This document shows positions 1-9,227 of a DNA stretch of 64,000 bases, in pieces. Position numbers and translations under genes: made by a program. The DNA comes from Pythium myriotylum. Taxonomy: Eukaryota; Oomycota; Peronosporomycetes; Pythiales; Pythiaceae. Position 1 is the stretch's first letter, and each line of letters starts with the position of its first letter. The stretch spans positions 186,001 through 250,000 of the forward strand of contig JALJCQ010000022.1 of assembly GCA_023091665.1 (NCBI GenBank). Reading direction: 5' to 3'. The notes below the pieces were generated by a model. The model saw only the letters and a program-made list of their open reading frames with translations. It was not told the origin of the DNA and did not search any database.

Positions 1-225
1 TCCACGCTCTCTCGTTCTCAAAGCCTCCTGCAGCCTCCCAAAACAGCAGCACTCCCGAGTCTTCAGTTGGGATTCCTGCTACACAAGCCAGTGCGTGAGA
101 GAACCAACCCAGCCTCACGGCTTGTACCTTACTGCTTTGCATATTCACTGTCAGTTCATTTGTCGGCCGCTTAAATAGATCCGCTCCCATACTACTTCTT
201 TCCCGTGCTGAGTTGATCCTTCCAG

Positions 226-2339
226 TCAGATCATGTCGTCCAGCTCGAGTGCGACGCTATCAAGGAATGTGCTCATGTTCTGATCATCCATATCTACGGG
301 GCTGCTGCCTTGGCCGCCGCCGCTCCCTTCGGTTTCGCCGTCAGGGATATTGATGGATCTGAAGGAGAAATCGTCACCATGCGCAAATTGCGACCCCGCA
401 AACGCACGTGACGCTCGGCGACTGGTTACATCATCTTCCGCGAAGGACGCAGTCCCGACCAGCTCGTCTTGGTTGTCTTCCTCAATCTTGAAAGTGGAGA
501 CTGGGTCTCCTCGTGATTCCCTGGAGAACGATTTCGCTGGTTCTTCTTCCTTCTTTCCGGGCGCTAGGAAGGCTGTCAGAGCCGCCAGGCTATGGGAAGA
601 AGGAGGCGGATGGTACTCAGCTGGTCGGAAATGAGTCGGCGGTGGTTGCGGAGTCATCGTATGGAAAGCGTTGCCGGGGTGAAACGCAAAAGTGGGTCGG
701 CCATCGACTGCTCCTGGGTTGATATAGCCTGCTTGAGGTGGTGCTTGAGGTGGAGGTGAAGACGAGAAATCGTCCGTCAATGAGTAGAAAGGAGGATGTT
801 GTCGTGGTGGTTCCGACCCTCGAAAGCTTGCTCCGTCGTCAAGCGGTATCAGCGGCGAAGGTGCCGCAGCGATCATGCCTCGGAAAAGAGGAGAAGGAGG
901 CTGTTGCTGTGAGGCTGGTGGCCGTGGCGGACCGGCGAGGAGATCTGACGGGAGCAACTCGCTGGTTCGCGCAAGCCCTCCCGAAGAGGAGCCGCGAGGA
1001 GTCTTGGAGCCGAGTGATGCCATGGTGGTGTGTTGCTCCTGCTGGAGCGGATGCTGCCGCGTGATCTTGCCGCCCATGGAAGATGAAGTTGTTGTCGAGC
1101 TAGCGGCAGCCTGGCTCATGAGCCACTTACGGCGAGCAGCCGAATTGAAGCGGTTCTTGACGGCGTTCTCCGTGCGTCCGGGGAGCTTCTTGGCGATCTC
1201 GCTCCACTTGTTGCCGATGGTCTGTTGCATCCGGAAAACCGTGTCATCTTCCTGTGGGGTCCATTGACCCTTGCGGATGGATGAGTCAAGGTGGTTGCAC
1301 CATCGCTCGCGACACTGCTTGCCGATTCGGCCCGGAAGATGGAGAGCGACATCGCACCATCGGATCTGGCCCACACCATACCGAGATATGAGATTGAGTA
1401 GGATGCGGTCCTCCTCGGGCGTCCACGGACCCTTAACGAGTCCAGGCTTGAGCACTTTGTTCCAGCGGTGGAGGCACTGCACGTCGGTACGACCGTTGCC
1501 CAACGTCTCCGCGATAAGCTTCCAGGATTTGCCGCCGAAGCGAGAAACAGCATCGCGCAACTTGTCATCCTCGTCGCGCGTCCACTTGTGATGGCTTTGG
1601 TTAGAAGTGGCTGCTGATGGAGTCGTGGTTGTTGCAGTCTCTGATGCGACCGCATGGACGTCCAGTTGAGGCCGAGAGAAGCATAACTCTCGTGCTGGCA
1701 GGTCGTGGCCATCGTCAGCGTGCTCGAACTTCATCGCGTCAGATATGAATGCGCGGACGAGGTAATCCTCTCGTGGTGACATCTCGGGAGGCTGTTGCTC
1801 TGCACCATATCCAGGCTCAGGATAAGTGCGATATCCGGAAGGAAGCGGTGAATAAGACGCTTCAGTTTGTGATCCATGGAGGCTGGGCGAGTATTGGTTG
1901 GAGTGAGAACGGGCTACGACGGACGAGCGCAAAGTATCGGTGGGAAGAGAGAGCTCCGGACGACGAGTTGGTTTTGACTGCTGAGAACGCGCTCTCGAGT
2001 CGTGCACGGGCTCAACACAGGGCGCGAGACTGGTGCTCGCAGAAGGAAGACTGTGATGGCGCTTACGGCTTGCTGAACGGAAAGGAACGCCGCTTGCGAC
2101 GGGGGTCTCTTGTGAGCCTGTTGATCTGGACTGCACGCATAGAGGCGTCGTGGAAGAGGACGTGGAGGTGTTTGGGAACTGAGTGAGCCACGCGTCTAGT
2201 TCTTCGAGCCCAGCAGTCGAACGCGTACGTTTGGGCAACGGTCTACGACAGAGAAATGATTTTTTTAGTACACATAGAGGAGGAAAAAGAAAGCGAGAAA
2301 TGAACGGTACCGCGGGGCGACGGCGCTGGGCGTGTGCAT
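226..2339 (-). CDS. Three-repeat (R1R2R3) Myb transcription factor
   Basis: Predicted nuclear DNA-binding regulator of about 681 residues. Three consecutive Myb repeats (roughly residues 229-380) each show the regularly spaced Trp pattern: KWTRDEDDKL...W...RW, GPWTPEEDRIL...RW and GQWTPQEDD...W...RF. The third repeat has the KNRFNSAARR recognition helix typical of animal and protist Myb. The N-terminal 225 residues are Ser/Thr-rich; the C-terminus is Pro/Gln/Ser-rich and acidic, like an activation region. The long exon (226-2242) opens with no ATG for about 150 codons. A canonical acceptor at 2243 and donor at 2310 (68-bp intron) join it in phase to a 29-bp exon, 2311-2339, that begins with ATG, so I place the start at 2339. 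Family assignment is certain; the first exon is inferred. Oomycete Mybs of this class are often sporulation or zoospore regulators, but the target here is unknown. Confidence 0.88.
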
Positions 2340-2700
2340 AGCGTTACAGAGCGGGCACTTCGCCTTAGTCCTTGGCACCGTGGTCCATCGCCGGAGGCCG
2401 TGAGTTGGGTGCTTCGGCTGTTGGCGGTGGCGCCTTCAACTCAGCCGTCGGCGTATAAATAGCGTCCGCCTGGGTTTGAGAAAACCACAGACGACCACCC
2501 GGGTACGTACGTACCTACCTTTTACTGCGACTCAGAGTTCACGTATGAAGCTTGCGACCATTGTAGAGTGGAAGGTGGATTGGGAGATAATCATCTGGTG
2601 GAAATCTGCGAACGAAAGGAGTCGAGAATGCTAGATGAGGGAGTGGGAGCGAAAACGACAAGGCGATCTATTTCATACTCTCACTGGAGAGACAGGACGG
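2340..2700. other. Intergenic region between Myb and NFU1
   Basis: A 361-bp gap upstream of the Myb gene and downstream of NFU1. It holds an A/T-rich TATAAATAG at 2454-2462, which reads CTATTTATA toward the Myb gene, and a near-match (2380-2388, GTGGTCCAT) to the palindromic motif seen in other promoters here. No convincing coding sequence. Confidence 0.4.
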
Positions 2701-3673
2701 TCACTCACTCATCACACCGGCGGCGCGCAGCTTGTCCTCGAACGACTTGAACTCTTGCTCGTTGAGTTTGTTGAGCTCGTCATCCTGGACCTCTTCGATA
2801 CCGCGAACTTCGGGGATGTAGTGCTTGAGCATGTTCTCGACACCGTTCTTGAGCGTGACCGATGAGCTCGGGCAGCCCGCACATGAGCCCGCCAACTGGA
2901 GCTTGACGATACCCTTCTCTTCGTCGAATCCCCTAGAATCCAGGCGTTGACGAGTTAGAACGTAGCGGAAAGGAGGACGGAGATACACAAGTAACTCACT
3001 TGTAAAAGATGTCGCCGCCGTCTTCCTGCACAGACGGGCGAATGCGTGTCTCCAGAAGCTCTTTGATCATAGCCACGACCTCATCATCGTCCGGGAGGAT
3101 CGTCGTATCCTGCGTTGAAAATCGTGACACAGTGAGTCGATGGGGTAGTCCCAAGAATCCCAGCCAACACCGCCACGCACCGTCACGATGGGCTCGTCCG
3201 ACATGACCTCCTCGCCGGTCGCGTAGAAGTCCATGATCGTAGCAAAGATCTCGGAGCGCAGCGCCTGCATCAACGCCGTCAGTATGCCTTCCTGTTCTGT
3301 CGAAGACGCGACGACGACGTACATCCCAGCTCTCGTCCTCTTGCTTGGTGACCGACACAAAGTCCTTGCCGAAGAACACGCGCGTCACGCCGTCGATCTG
3401 GAAGAGCTTCTTGGCGAGACCCGAGCGACGCACGTCGTCCGAGCCGGGCGTGAAGTCGACGCCCGTGGAGAAGCGCTCGTCCAGCACGACGCGGCCCGGG
3501 AGGAACTTGAGACTCTGCGGGTTGGGCGTCGGCTCGGTCTGGATGAACATGGAGCGCAGCGCGCCCGCGCGCAGGCCGAAGGGACCCGGCGTGCGCGTGA
3601 GACGAGCCACCGCCAGCGGCGCGCGCGGGGCGGCGGCGGCGCGCAGCAGCAGCGAAGCGATCGGCAGCTTCAT
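2701..3673 (-). CDS. NFU1: NFU1-type mitochondrial Fe-S cluster scaffold
   Basis: Four-exon gene (3323-3673, 3181-3264, 3000-3109, 2701-2932) giving about 258 residues; all introns are GT-AG and phases agree. The N-terminus is Arg/Ala-rich like a mitochondrial presequence (about 40 residues). Next comes the Nfu N-terminal domain, beginning [19 protein letters not shown] and containing the typical [11 protein letters not shown] segment. The C-terminal NifU domain starts [18 protein letters not shown] and carries the CxxC cluster ligands in [10 protein letters not shown]. In the known family these two cysteines hold a [4Fe-4S] cluster delivered to lipoate synthase and respiratory targets. Length matches human NFU1. 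The first exon starts at ATG 3673 with no better upstream choice. Confidence is high for function and exon 4, slightly lower for the exact borders of the small exons. Confidence 0.93.
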
Positions 3674-3831
3674 CTTCTCTCGTGATCTCCTGGGACTGGC
3701 CGTCCTGGTGGTGAGCTCCTCCGCTCATGAGCGGACGGGGGGACGGAGAAGGGGTAGGGGAGGCGGACACGTGTCCACCGATGCGGATGGTGTGGTTCGT
3801 ATCGGATAGGTGTTAATAACGTAATGAGATC

Positions 3832-6549
3832 TCATTCTCCACGTGCGGGATCTTCCCAAAGCGGGACCTGGAGGACCTTGGGCCAGACGAAGTAGTCGAG
3901 GAGCAGGTCGTGGAGATAGGTCTGGAGCCTACAGACGCAGACAGAGAAATGGTACTCAGTGGACGACGCGGAGACCTGGAGAAGAGAAAGGCCAATTACC
4001 ACTCGGAGGCGAAGGGGACGTTGGAGATGTTGATCTTGGCGGCTGTCAAGCTGAAATCCACGACTGGCCGTCTGTAGGGAGCAATTAGTGGAGTTTTCAA
4101 CGCAAATACAACAAAATATGCACGCACTCGGTGAAGGATAAGCTGATGGCGCTGAAGCAAGGCCAGTAGGTCGAGAGCGGGTTGAGAGTAATGCGAAGCG
4201 TACCAGCGAGGAAGAGGTCCCGCAGGGAGACGACAGCGGCTGCACCTAGTCTGGAGGCCATGCGTAGCTCAGCGACTAGCGACTCGTCGCTCATAATTCT
4301 CACGTCAATATCGAGCGTCACTTCTTCCGTCTTGGTTGTGACGCTGACATATTTGACACCGGTAATCACGGGTACTTTCGTTCCCAAATCCACTTGGACC
4401 AGGGACAGAGAGCTCATGAAAGCTGGTAGTGAAGATGCGAGCAACGGATTAAGATAGCCTAAGATTGAGTTCTGCAAAGAAAATTTAGTGCGTTTACAGC
4501 CCGACTTGCCAATAGATACAGCACTGCTCTCACCCGAATCGCGATCTTCATAAACGGCCATCCACTGTAGACGGATTCGAAATCAGTAAATTTACCGTAC
4601 AATCACACCAGAGTGCAACCAATCTAACTTACGTGGCCAGAACTTTGTTGAGCCAGTCAACGCGGTCAGAATCTGGCCGAACGACCCAGTTGGGAAACTG
4701 ACACATGTTGTGTGTGTGAAAAGTCCATCTAGCATCCCAACACCTCCCAGGATAGGAAGCCTACCTGAACGTGGGCGAAGTTCTCGTTCTCTTCTTGCAG
4801 CAGCCTCTCAGCGATGCGCCGCCGGCGATTCCGCCGACTAGTTTTAAAGTCTGCGTATGACCAACCGTACACAATTGCAACGATCGAACATAATCCCAAC
4901 GAGGCCTGCACGTAGCTCACGGCGAATACCCAACAAGCTGCGATAGCGGCACTTCCGAACTCAGCCGCTTGAGCTTCATTCCAGGAGACAAACAAGCCAG
5001 CAGAGGCAATCGGCAAAAACACTGATAGACGCAGAACACCGCCCACGAATGATACAAGTAAGAAGACGATCCGTGCCAGAACGCGAGAGATCCGTCGCTC
5101 TGGCATTGGCTGCTCAGCTCTCGATAGTTCGGAGATGTCTGGATCCGCCGTTGACTTCTCCGAGCAGGCTGCTGGAGTGGCTGGCATGGCGGCAGCATCG
5201 GGTGCCGAGGGGCTTGCCTGCTTTGACGCGCTTCGGGGACCTCGTGGAGAGAAGAAAGGCGAAAACCCACTAAAGAAGGGATCGTCTTTCTTGCGAGACT
5301 GGAAGGGGTCTGATAAACGCTTGCCTGCACTCGAGGGTGAAGCAACTCCAACAACGTGGCGAGAAGAGGAGGATTTGCCTCGCGGCATGTGAAGACTACT
5401 CATGAGACCGGGGGTGAATGGCGAAGTGGACTTGCCCGGGTGGCCTGTCATGAGGTTACGAATCTCCACATTCGCCGCTTTGCCTCCTTCAGCTGAGCAG
5501 TGGTTGTGATGGAGGCCGGTGCTCTTCATCGTCGCCAATATCGTGTTAAATCTTGAGAAATGGCAAGCTTTTGCTGTCTCAGGCGGTGATGAGACGGACT
5601 GTTCAGTGGGTTCGACAGGATCAACAGCAGCGCGTCTACGACTCTGCCCTCGAGTCCTTCGTGGTGATCGTGGCGCCGAGAGGTTCACAACTACTGGCAC
5701 CGACTCGACTTCTGTAGTGCGTGGGTGTCGAGCCTCTTCCTCTCCAGAATATGTTAGTGTGTCTCGTTCGCTTTCATACGGCTCGGTTTCTCTATCGCCT
5801 CCAGGAACACGCTCGCACTCTGTGACATCGCTCTCATCGCAACCAACTGTGGAAGTCTCCGAGAACTGCAGCAGTGTGTCTGGGTCTTTCGCAGTGTTGG
5901 CCTTGCGGATAGCGACATGGATGCACTTGACCCAGACCATCATCTGCGCTTGGCTCTCCTGGTAGAACACGAACCCTTGTGGCCTCAAGTAGTCTACACC
6001 ACGCTTTCGCCAACTCTGCACGTTGAGGCAGAAGCATTTGGCTCGGACCGCGTGGTTTATCTCGTCCGTTTCGAAATCCACGTTCGCTCCGGCAAGAGAG
6101 AAGAGGTACACTCGCTCTACCTTCGATTCATTCGCGAAGACCTCCAGCACCGACTTTGATGTATCAGCCACAACGAAATATGACCGATTCAATGTGAAGA
6201 GTTTCTTCTTGGACTTCTTGGCGTGAATTACCATGTACCCTTGCATGTATTCGCAGTCCATTAGAGATGTCTTGCGTGATGAGATTGCGATGTGACTGCC
6301 ACTGGGTCGTGGGCTCATCAGCACCGAGGCCACAGCACGGTCAAGAGCTGCATTTCCGTCATGTTCAGACGCCTCACTGAGTGTTGGAGACATCAAAGAG
6401 TCCGGCGGGGTCTGTGCGGGTGACAGTGGGAGTGGCAAGGAAAGAGAGAGGCGCGATGGCGATTGGCTCGGTGTGGGTGACGCTTTGGCTGCTGCCGTCA
6501 GGCGAGGAGACGTCGGGAAGATCCCGGAGAAGCTCCCCTTTCGGCGCAT
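3832..6549 (-). CDS. TEX2/Nvj2-like PH-SMP lipid-transfer protein
   Basis: Six exons (4765-6549, 4633-4697, 4534-4564, 4128-4471, 4000-4071, 3832-3928) splice in phase to about 797 residues. Order: Ser/Pro-rich N-terminus; PH-like domain at about 103-216 (opening MQGYMVIHAKKSKKKLFTL, ending in a Trp helix WVKCIHVAI); low-complexity linker; two hydrophobic membrane stretches at about 487-570; and a C-terminal SMP domain from about 600. The SMP part is clear: WLNKVLATGWPF at the junction of exons 2 and 3, then LGTKVPVITGVKYV and a strand-rich core up to SLSFTERPVVDFSL. In yeast Nvj2 and animal TEX2, SMP domains move lipids at ER contact sites. The order PH-membrane-SMP differs from Nvj2 (membrane-PH-SMP). 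Function is inferred from the family. Exon 3 is only 31 bp. Confidence 0.8.
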
Positions 6550-6855
6550 ACCCTCTTGCGAGTCCGAAAAGGATGATTTACTGCAATGTCTAGCTGCGTC
6601 GCGTGAGAAGCCGCCACGCGCATGCGACTGGCGTCAGTGCATCAACAAATCCTACGGCAACGTCGATCTAAAAGGAGATCAGAACCTTCTTGTTGGGGCG
6701 TTTCGTGGCCGACCGGACACGAGCGTGAAGAGAAGAGTAGACTGAGATGATGATGACTTGGAGATCGCCGTAAGCAATCAAAGAGAGGAAGCTTGACCAG
6801 AAACAAATGACGTCTATTCAAACCGAATGCCAAGAGCTCGTTGTCCACCAACATC
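6550..6855. other. Intergenic region
   Basis: About 306 bp between the head of the TEX2-like gene and the tail of EMC8/9. It should hold the TEX2-like promoter and the EMC8/9 3' end. I see no coding signal or notable repeat. Confidence 0.4.
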
Positions 6856-7533
6856 TCAGACGTTGAGCTTGAGCAGCTTGTGGATGTGCGGGTTTCGCCA
6901 GTCCTTCGTCACGTCTTCGAAGTGCTCGTCCATGTCGACGATCTGCTCCTGCACGTTCTGCTGGAGCGCACGCGTGAAGAGCTTGACGGGCGAGCGGTCG
7001 CCGCTCGACTCTTCCGTGAGGTGAAGTCGGTTCTCCACGCGCGTCCAACCGCGCTTGACGTCCTTGAGCAGGAGCTGGACGCCGGTCTTGGCTTCGCTGT
7101 GCAGCTGCGCGTTCTCGACCTACACGACAAGAATCCCACTCAGTCAATCTCCGTCGCGACCAGTCTCGTCGGATCGCCGGTGACGCACCAGCAACACGCA
7201 GGCGCGCGAGCAGTTGGCTTCAACCTGGTCGGCGATCTTCTCGCCCGAGTAGCTGAGCGTGGGCGTGGCCTCGAGGCCGACGCCACTGGCGTAGTAGTAG
7301 CCGACGATCTTGCGCTTCTGCTGCTGGCACCAGGCGTCCACGAGCGAGCACGCGACCTCCGTCAGCGGCGCGAGCGGCGACTCGTGGTGGAAGAGCGGCA
7401 CGGCGTCCACGATCTCGAAGACCGCGCCCGACTCGTCGCCGATGAGCAGGCCGCTGCAGGAGCTGGCGGGGAACTTGGCGGCGTGGAGCAGCACCTTCAC
7501 GTAGGCCTCGGGGAAGAGGCGGTAGTCCGTCAT
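6856..7533 (-). CDS. EMC8: ER membrane protein complex subunit 8/9 homologue
   Basis: Two exons (7189-7533 and 6856-7119) give about 202 residues, close to the roughly 205-210 of EMC8/EMC9. The MPN-like fold is recognisable: start LFPEAYVKVLLHAAKFPAS, then CSGLLIGDE, LFHHESPLAPLTEVA, KIVGYYYASG and GEKIADQ. The metal-binding JAMM residues of active MPN proteases are not complete, as is usual for this subunit. EMC inserts and folds multi-pass membrane proteins in the ER; subunit 8/9 is a cytosolic structural part. I start at ATG 7533 (MTDYRLFPEAY), since the frame farther upstream offers only a TTG. The intron is 69 bp with GTGCGT and TGTAG borders. The gene is divergent from the armadillo gene across a 200-bp shared promoter. 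Confidence 0.88.
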
Positions 7534-7568
7534 CTCGCCGCCTCGCAAGGACCTTTGTTCTTGTGAGC

Positions 7569-7600
7569 AGCTCCGTAACCCGGGTGGGAGCTCCGTAACC
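7569..7600. repeat. 12-bp direct repeat in divergent promoter
   Basis: AGCTCCGTAACC occurs at 7569-7580 and again at 7589-7600, a 20-bp period, 36 bp upstream of the EMC8/9 start. Could be paired factor-binding sites; function unknown. Confidence 0.6.
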
Positions 7601-7633
7601 TGGTAAAATGGTGTGCCACCACACTACTGTATC

Positions 7634-7673
7634 AGGTGGTCCACCTCAAGGAGTAGCCATTTGTGTGGACCAC
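7634..7673. promoter_or_regulatory. Paired GTGGTCCAC palindromes in divergent promoter
   Basis: AGGTGGTCCACCT (7634-7646) is a perfect 6+1+6 palindrome containing GTGGTCCAC. Its reverse complement GTGGACCAC follows at 7665-7673, so two sites lie 20 bp apart between the EMC8/9 and armadillo genes. The same nonamer appears in two other divergent promoters of this window. A regulatory role is inferred. Confidence 0.4.
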
Positions 7674-7733
7674 TTGACCGAGCGGTATCAAAGGGTCGCC
7701 GACAGTGGATCCAAAGGAAGGGGGAGCGAGGAC

Positions 7734-8912
7734 ATGGGGAACGCGAGCGCCAAGGGAAGCAAGGACGAGTTCACCTTCGAGGACGCCGACGGTGCGGAGA
7801 GACAGTCCACGGCGGGGAGGCATGCGCCTGGTCTGACGCTCTGGGTCTGCAGAGGACACGTTCACGGAGGCGCTGCGCGTCAACCTCCAGCGGCTCATCG
7901 TCTACGCCAAGTCGGCCGACACGACGCTGCAGCGCGAGGTCGCCGAGAAGCTCGCGAATGAGGCCGTCAAGCGTAAGTGGGCGCTGCGCCAACACGCGAG
8001 CGGCCGGGACTCACCGCGTGTGTGCGAGCAGCCGATCGACAGGTGCAGATCGTCGAGCTCGACGGGCTCCAGCTCTTGCTGCCGCTGACCAAGTCGAAAG
8101 ACACCGAGGTGCAGCGTCTCGCGGCCCACGCGCTCGCGAATCTCTCGGTCAACTGTGAGGACTAGAGAGAACATGGCAGTGAGCAGCCGTCGGCGCTAAC
8201 GAGGACTGTTCCAATGGCACTAGCGGACAACCAGACCAAGATGGCGACTGAAGGCGGCGTGGACATGCTCATTGATCTCCTCGACAGCACGAACGAGCAC
8301 GTCCAGCGACAGGCCGCCAAGGCGCTCGCCAATTTGGGCGTCAACGGTGCGTGGCGTTGCTGAGCTCACGAATCGGTTGGCGTGTTTTCAAAGCTCTGTG
8401 TCCGCAGTCGATAACAAGGAGCGCATCGCCAAGGCCGGAGGCATCCGCCCGCTCATCGCGCTCGCGAGCTCCAAACACATTGGCGTCGCCGTCGAGGCCA
8501 TCGCCGCCCTCGCCAACCTCGCTGTCAATGGTATGTGTTGGTCCTTTGTTGTCGTTTTCCGACTTCGATTTGACAAATGGACCGTCTGCTTGCAGATGCA
8601 AACGAGATCGAGATTGCCCGCGAGGGAGGCCTGAAGCCAATCATCGACAGCGCGCGCTCCGACTCGGTCGAGTTGCAGTCGCAAGTCGCTCGGGCGCTGC
8701 GCAACCTCTCTGTTAATCGTAAGTTTCTACTCAACACCGGGGTCGATTGGAAAAAGCTGACGCGAGGAATCTTTCAAGCCGAGAACAAGCAGCTGATCGT
8801 CGATCTGGGTGGTGTGGATGCACTGCAGAGTCTAGTGCGATCGCCCAACGATAGGATATGCCAGCAAGCAACCCGTGCGCTTGTAAACCTCGGCGTGAGC
8901 GTCGTCGACTAA
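7734..8912 (+). CDS. Armadillo-repeat protein, one exon per repeat
   Basis: Seven exons (7734-7791, 7853-7972, 8032-8154, 8224-8346, 8408-8530, 8596-8718, 8779-8912) give about 267 residues. After a short start (MGNASAKGSKDEF, with Gly2 as possible N-myristoylation site) the protein is a run of armadillo repeats ending NLSVN, NLGVN, NLAVN and NLSVN. Four internal exons are each exactly 123 bp (41 codons) in phase 1, and every intron falls directly after the Asn that ends a repeat. Armadillo proteins of this size act as protein-binding scaffolds (VAC8- or ARMC-like); the partner cannot be read here. Donors are GTGCGG, GTAAGT, GTGAGG, GTGCGT, GTATGT and GTAAGT; all acceptors end in AG. Exon phases agree across the whole chain, which supports the model strongly. 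Confidence 0.87.
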
Positions 8913-9227
8913 TGGCGACGATGTACCGACAAGAAACCCTGCAAAATATATCTGACAAAGAGGTAGACATCTACGACACTACCTATTGCGTCTTTAAGGA
9001 ATCGGTCGCATCGCGAGAACAAAATAAACACTCCGCCGGTGAGATCCGGCGTCGTGCAGACTCAAAGCTGGCGTCTCTTCGCGCGCTCCTCTGTCCTCTT
9101 GCTCGCTAGCCAAGCTGCTGGCTGGCCACCCTGACCAGGAGTTTGCGGCATCATCGTTCTTCGTTGCATCTCTGTGCCGACCTACAGAATAAACATCGTT
9201 GTGAGAAGGGACCCCATAACGTCAACA
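8913..9227. other. Convergent intergenic region
   Basis: 315 bp between the convergent ends of the armadillo and Hook genes. Expected to hold both 3' ends. An A/T-richer patch (8941-9030) follows the armadillo stop. No gene seen. Confidence 0.4.

Noticed and set aside
2568..2865. Small plus-strand frames after the TATA-like sequence at 2454
   Set aside because: They run into NFU1 exon 4 on the opposite strand and have no recognisable product; the TATA-like site more likely serves the Myb gene or nothing.
3009..3809. Plus-strand frames across the NFU1 gene
   Set aside because: They overlap well-supported NFU1 exons and show no domain or start context.
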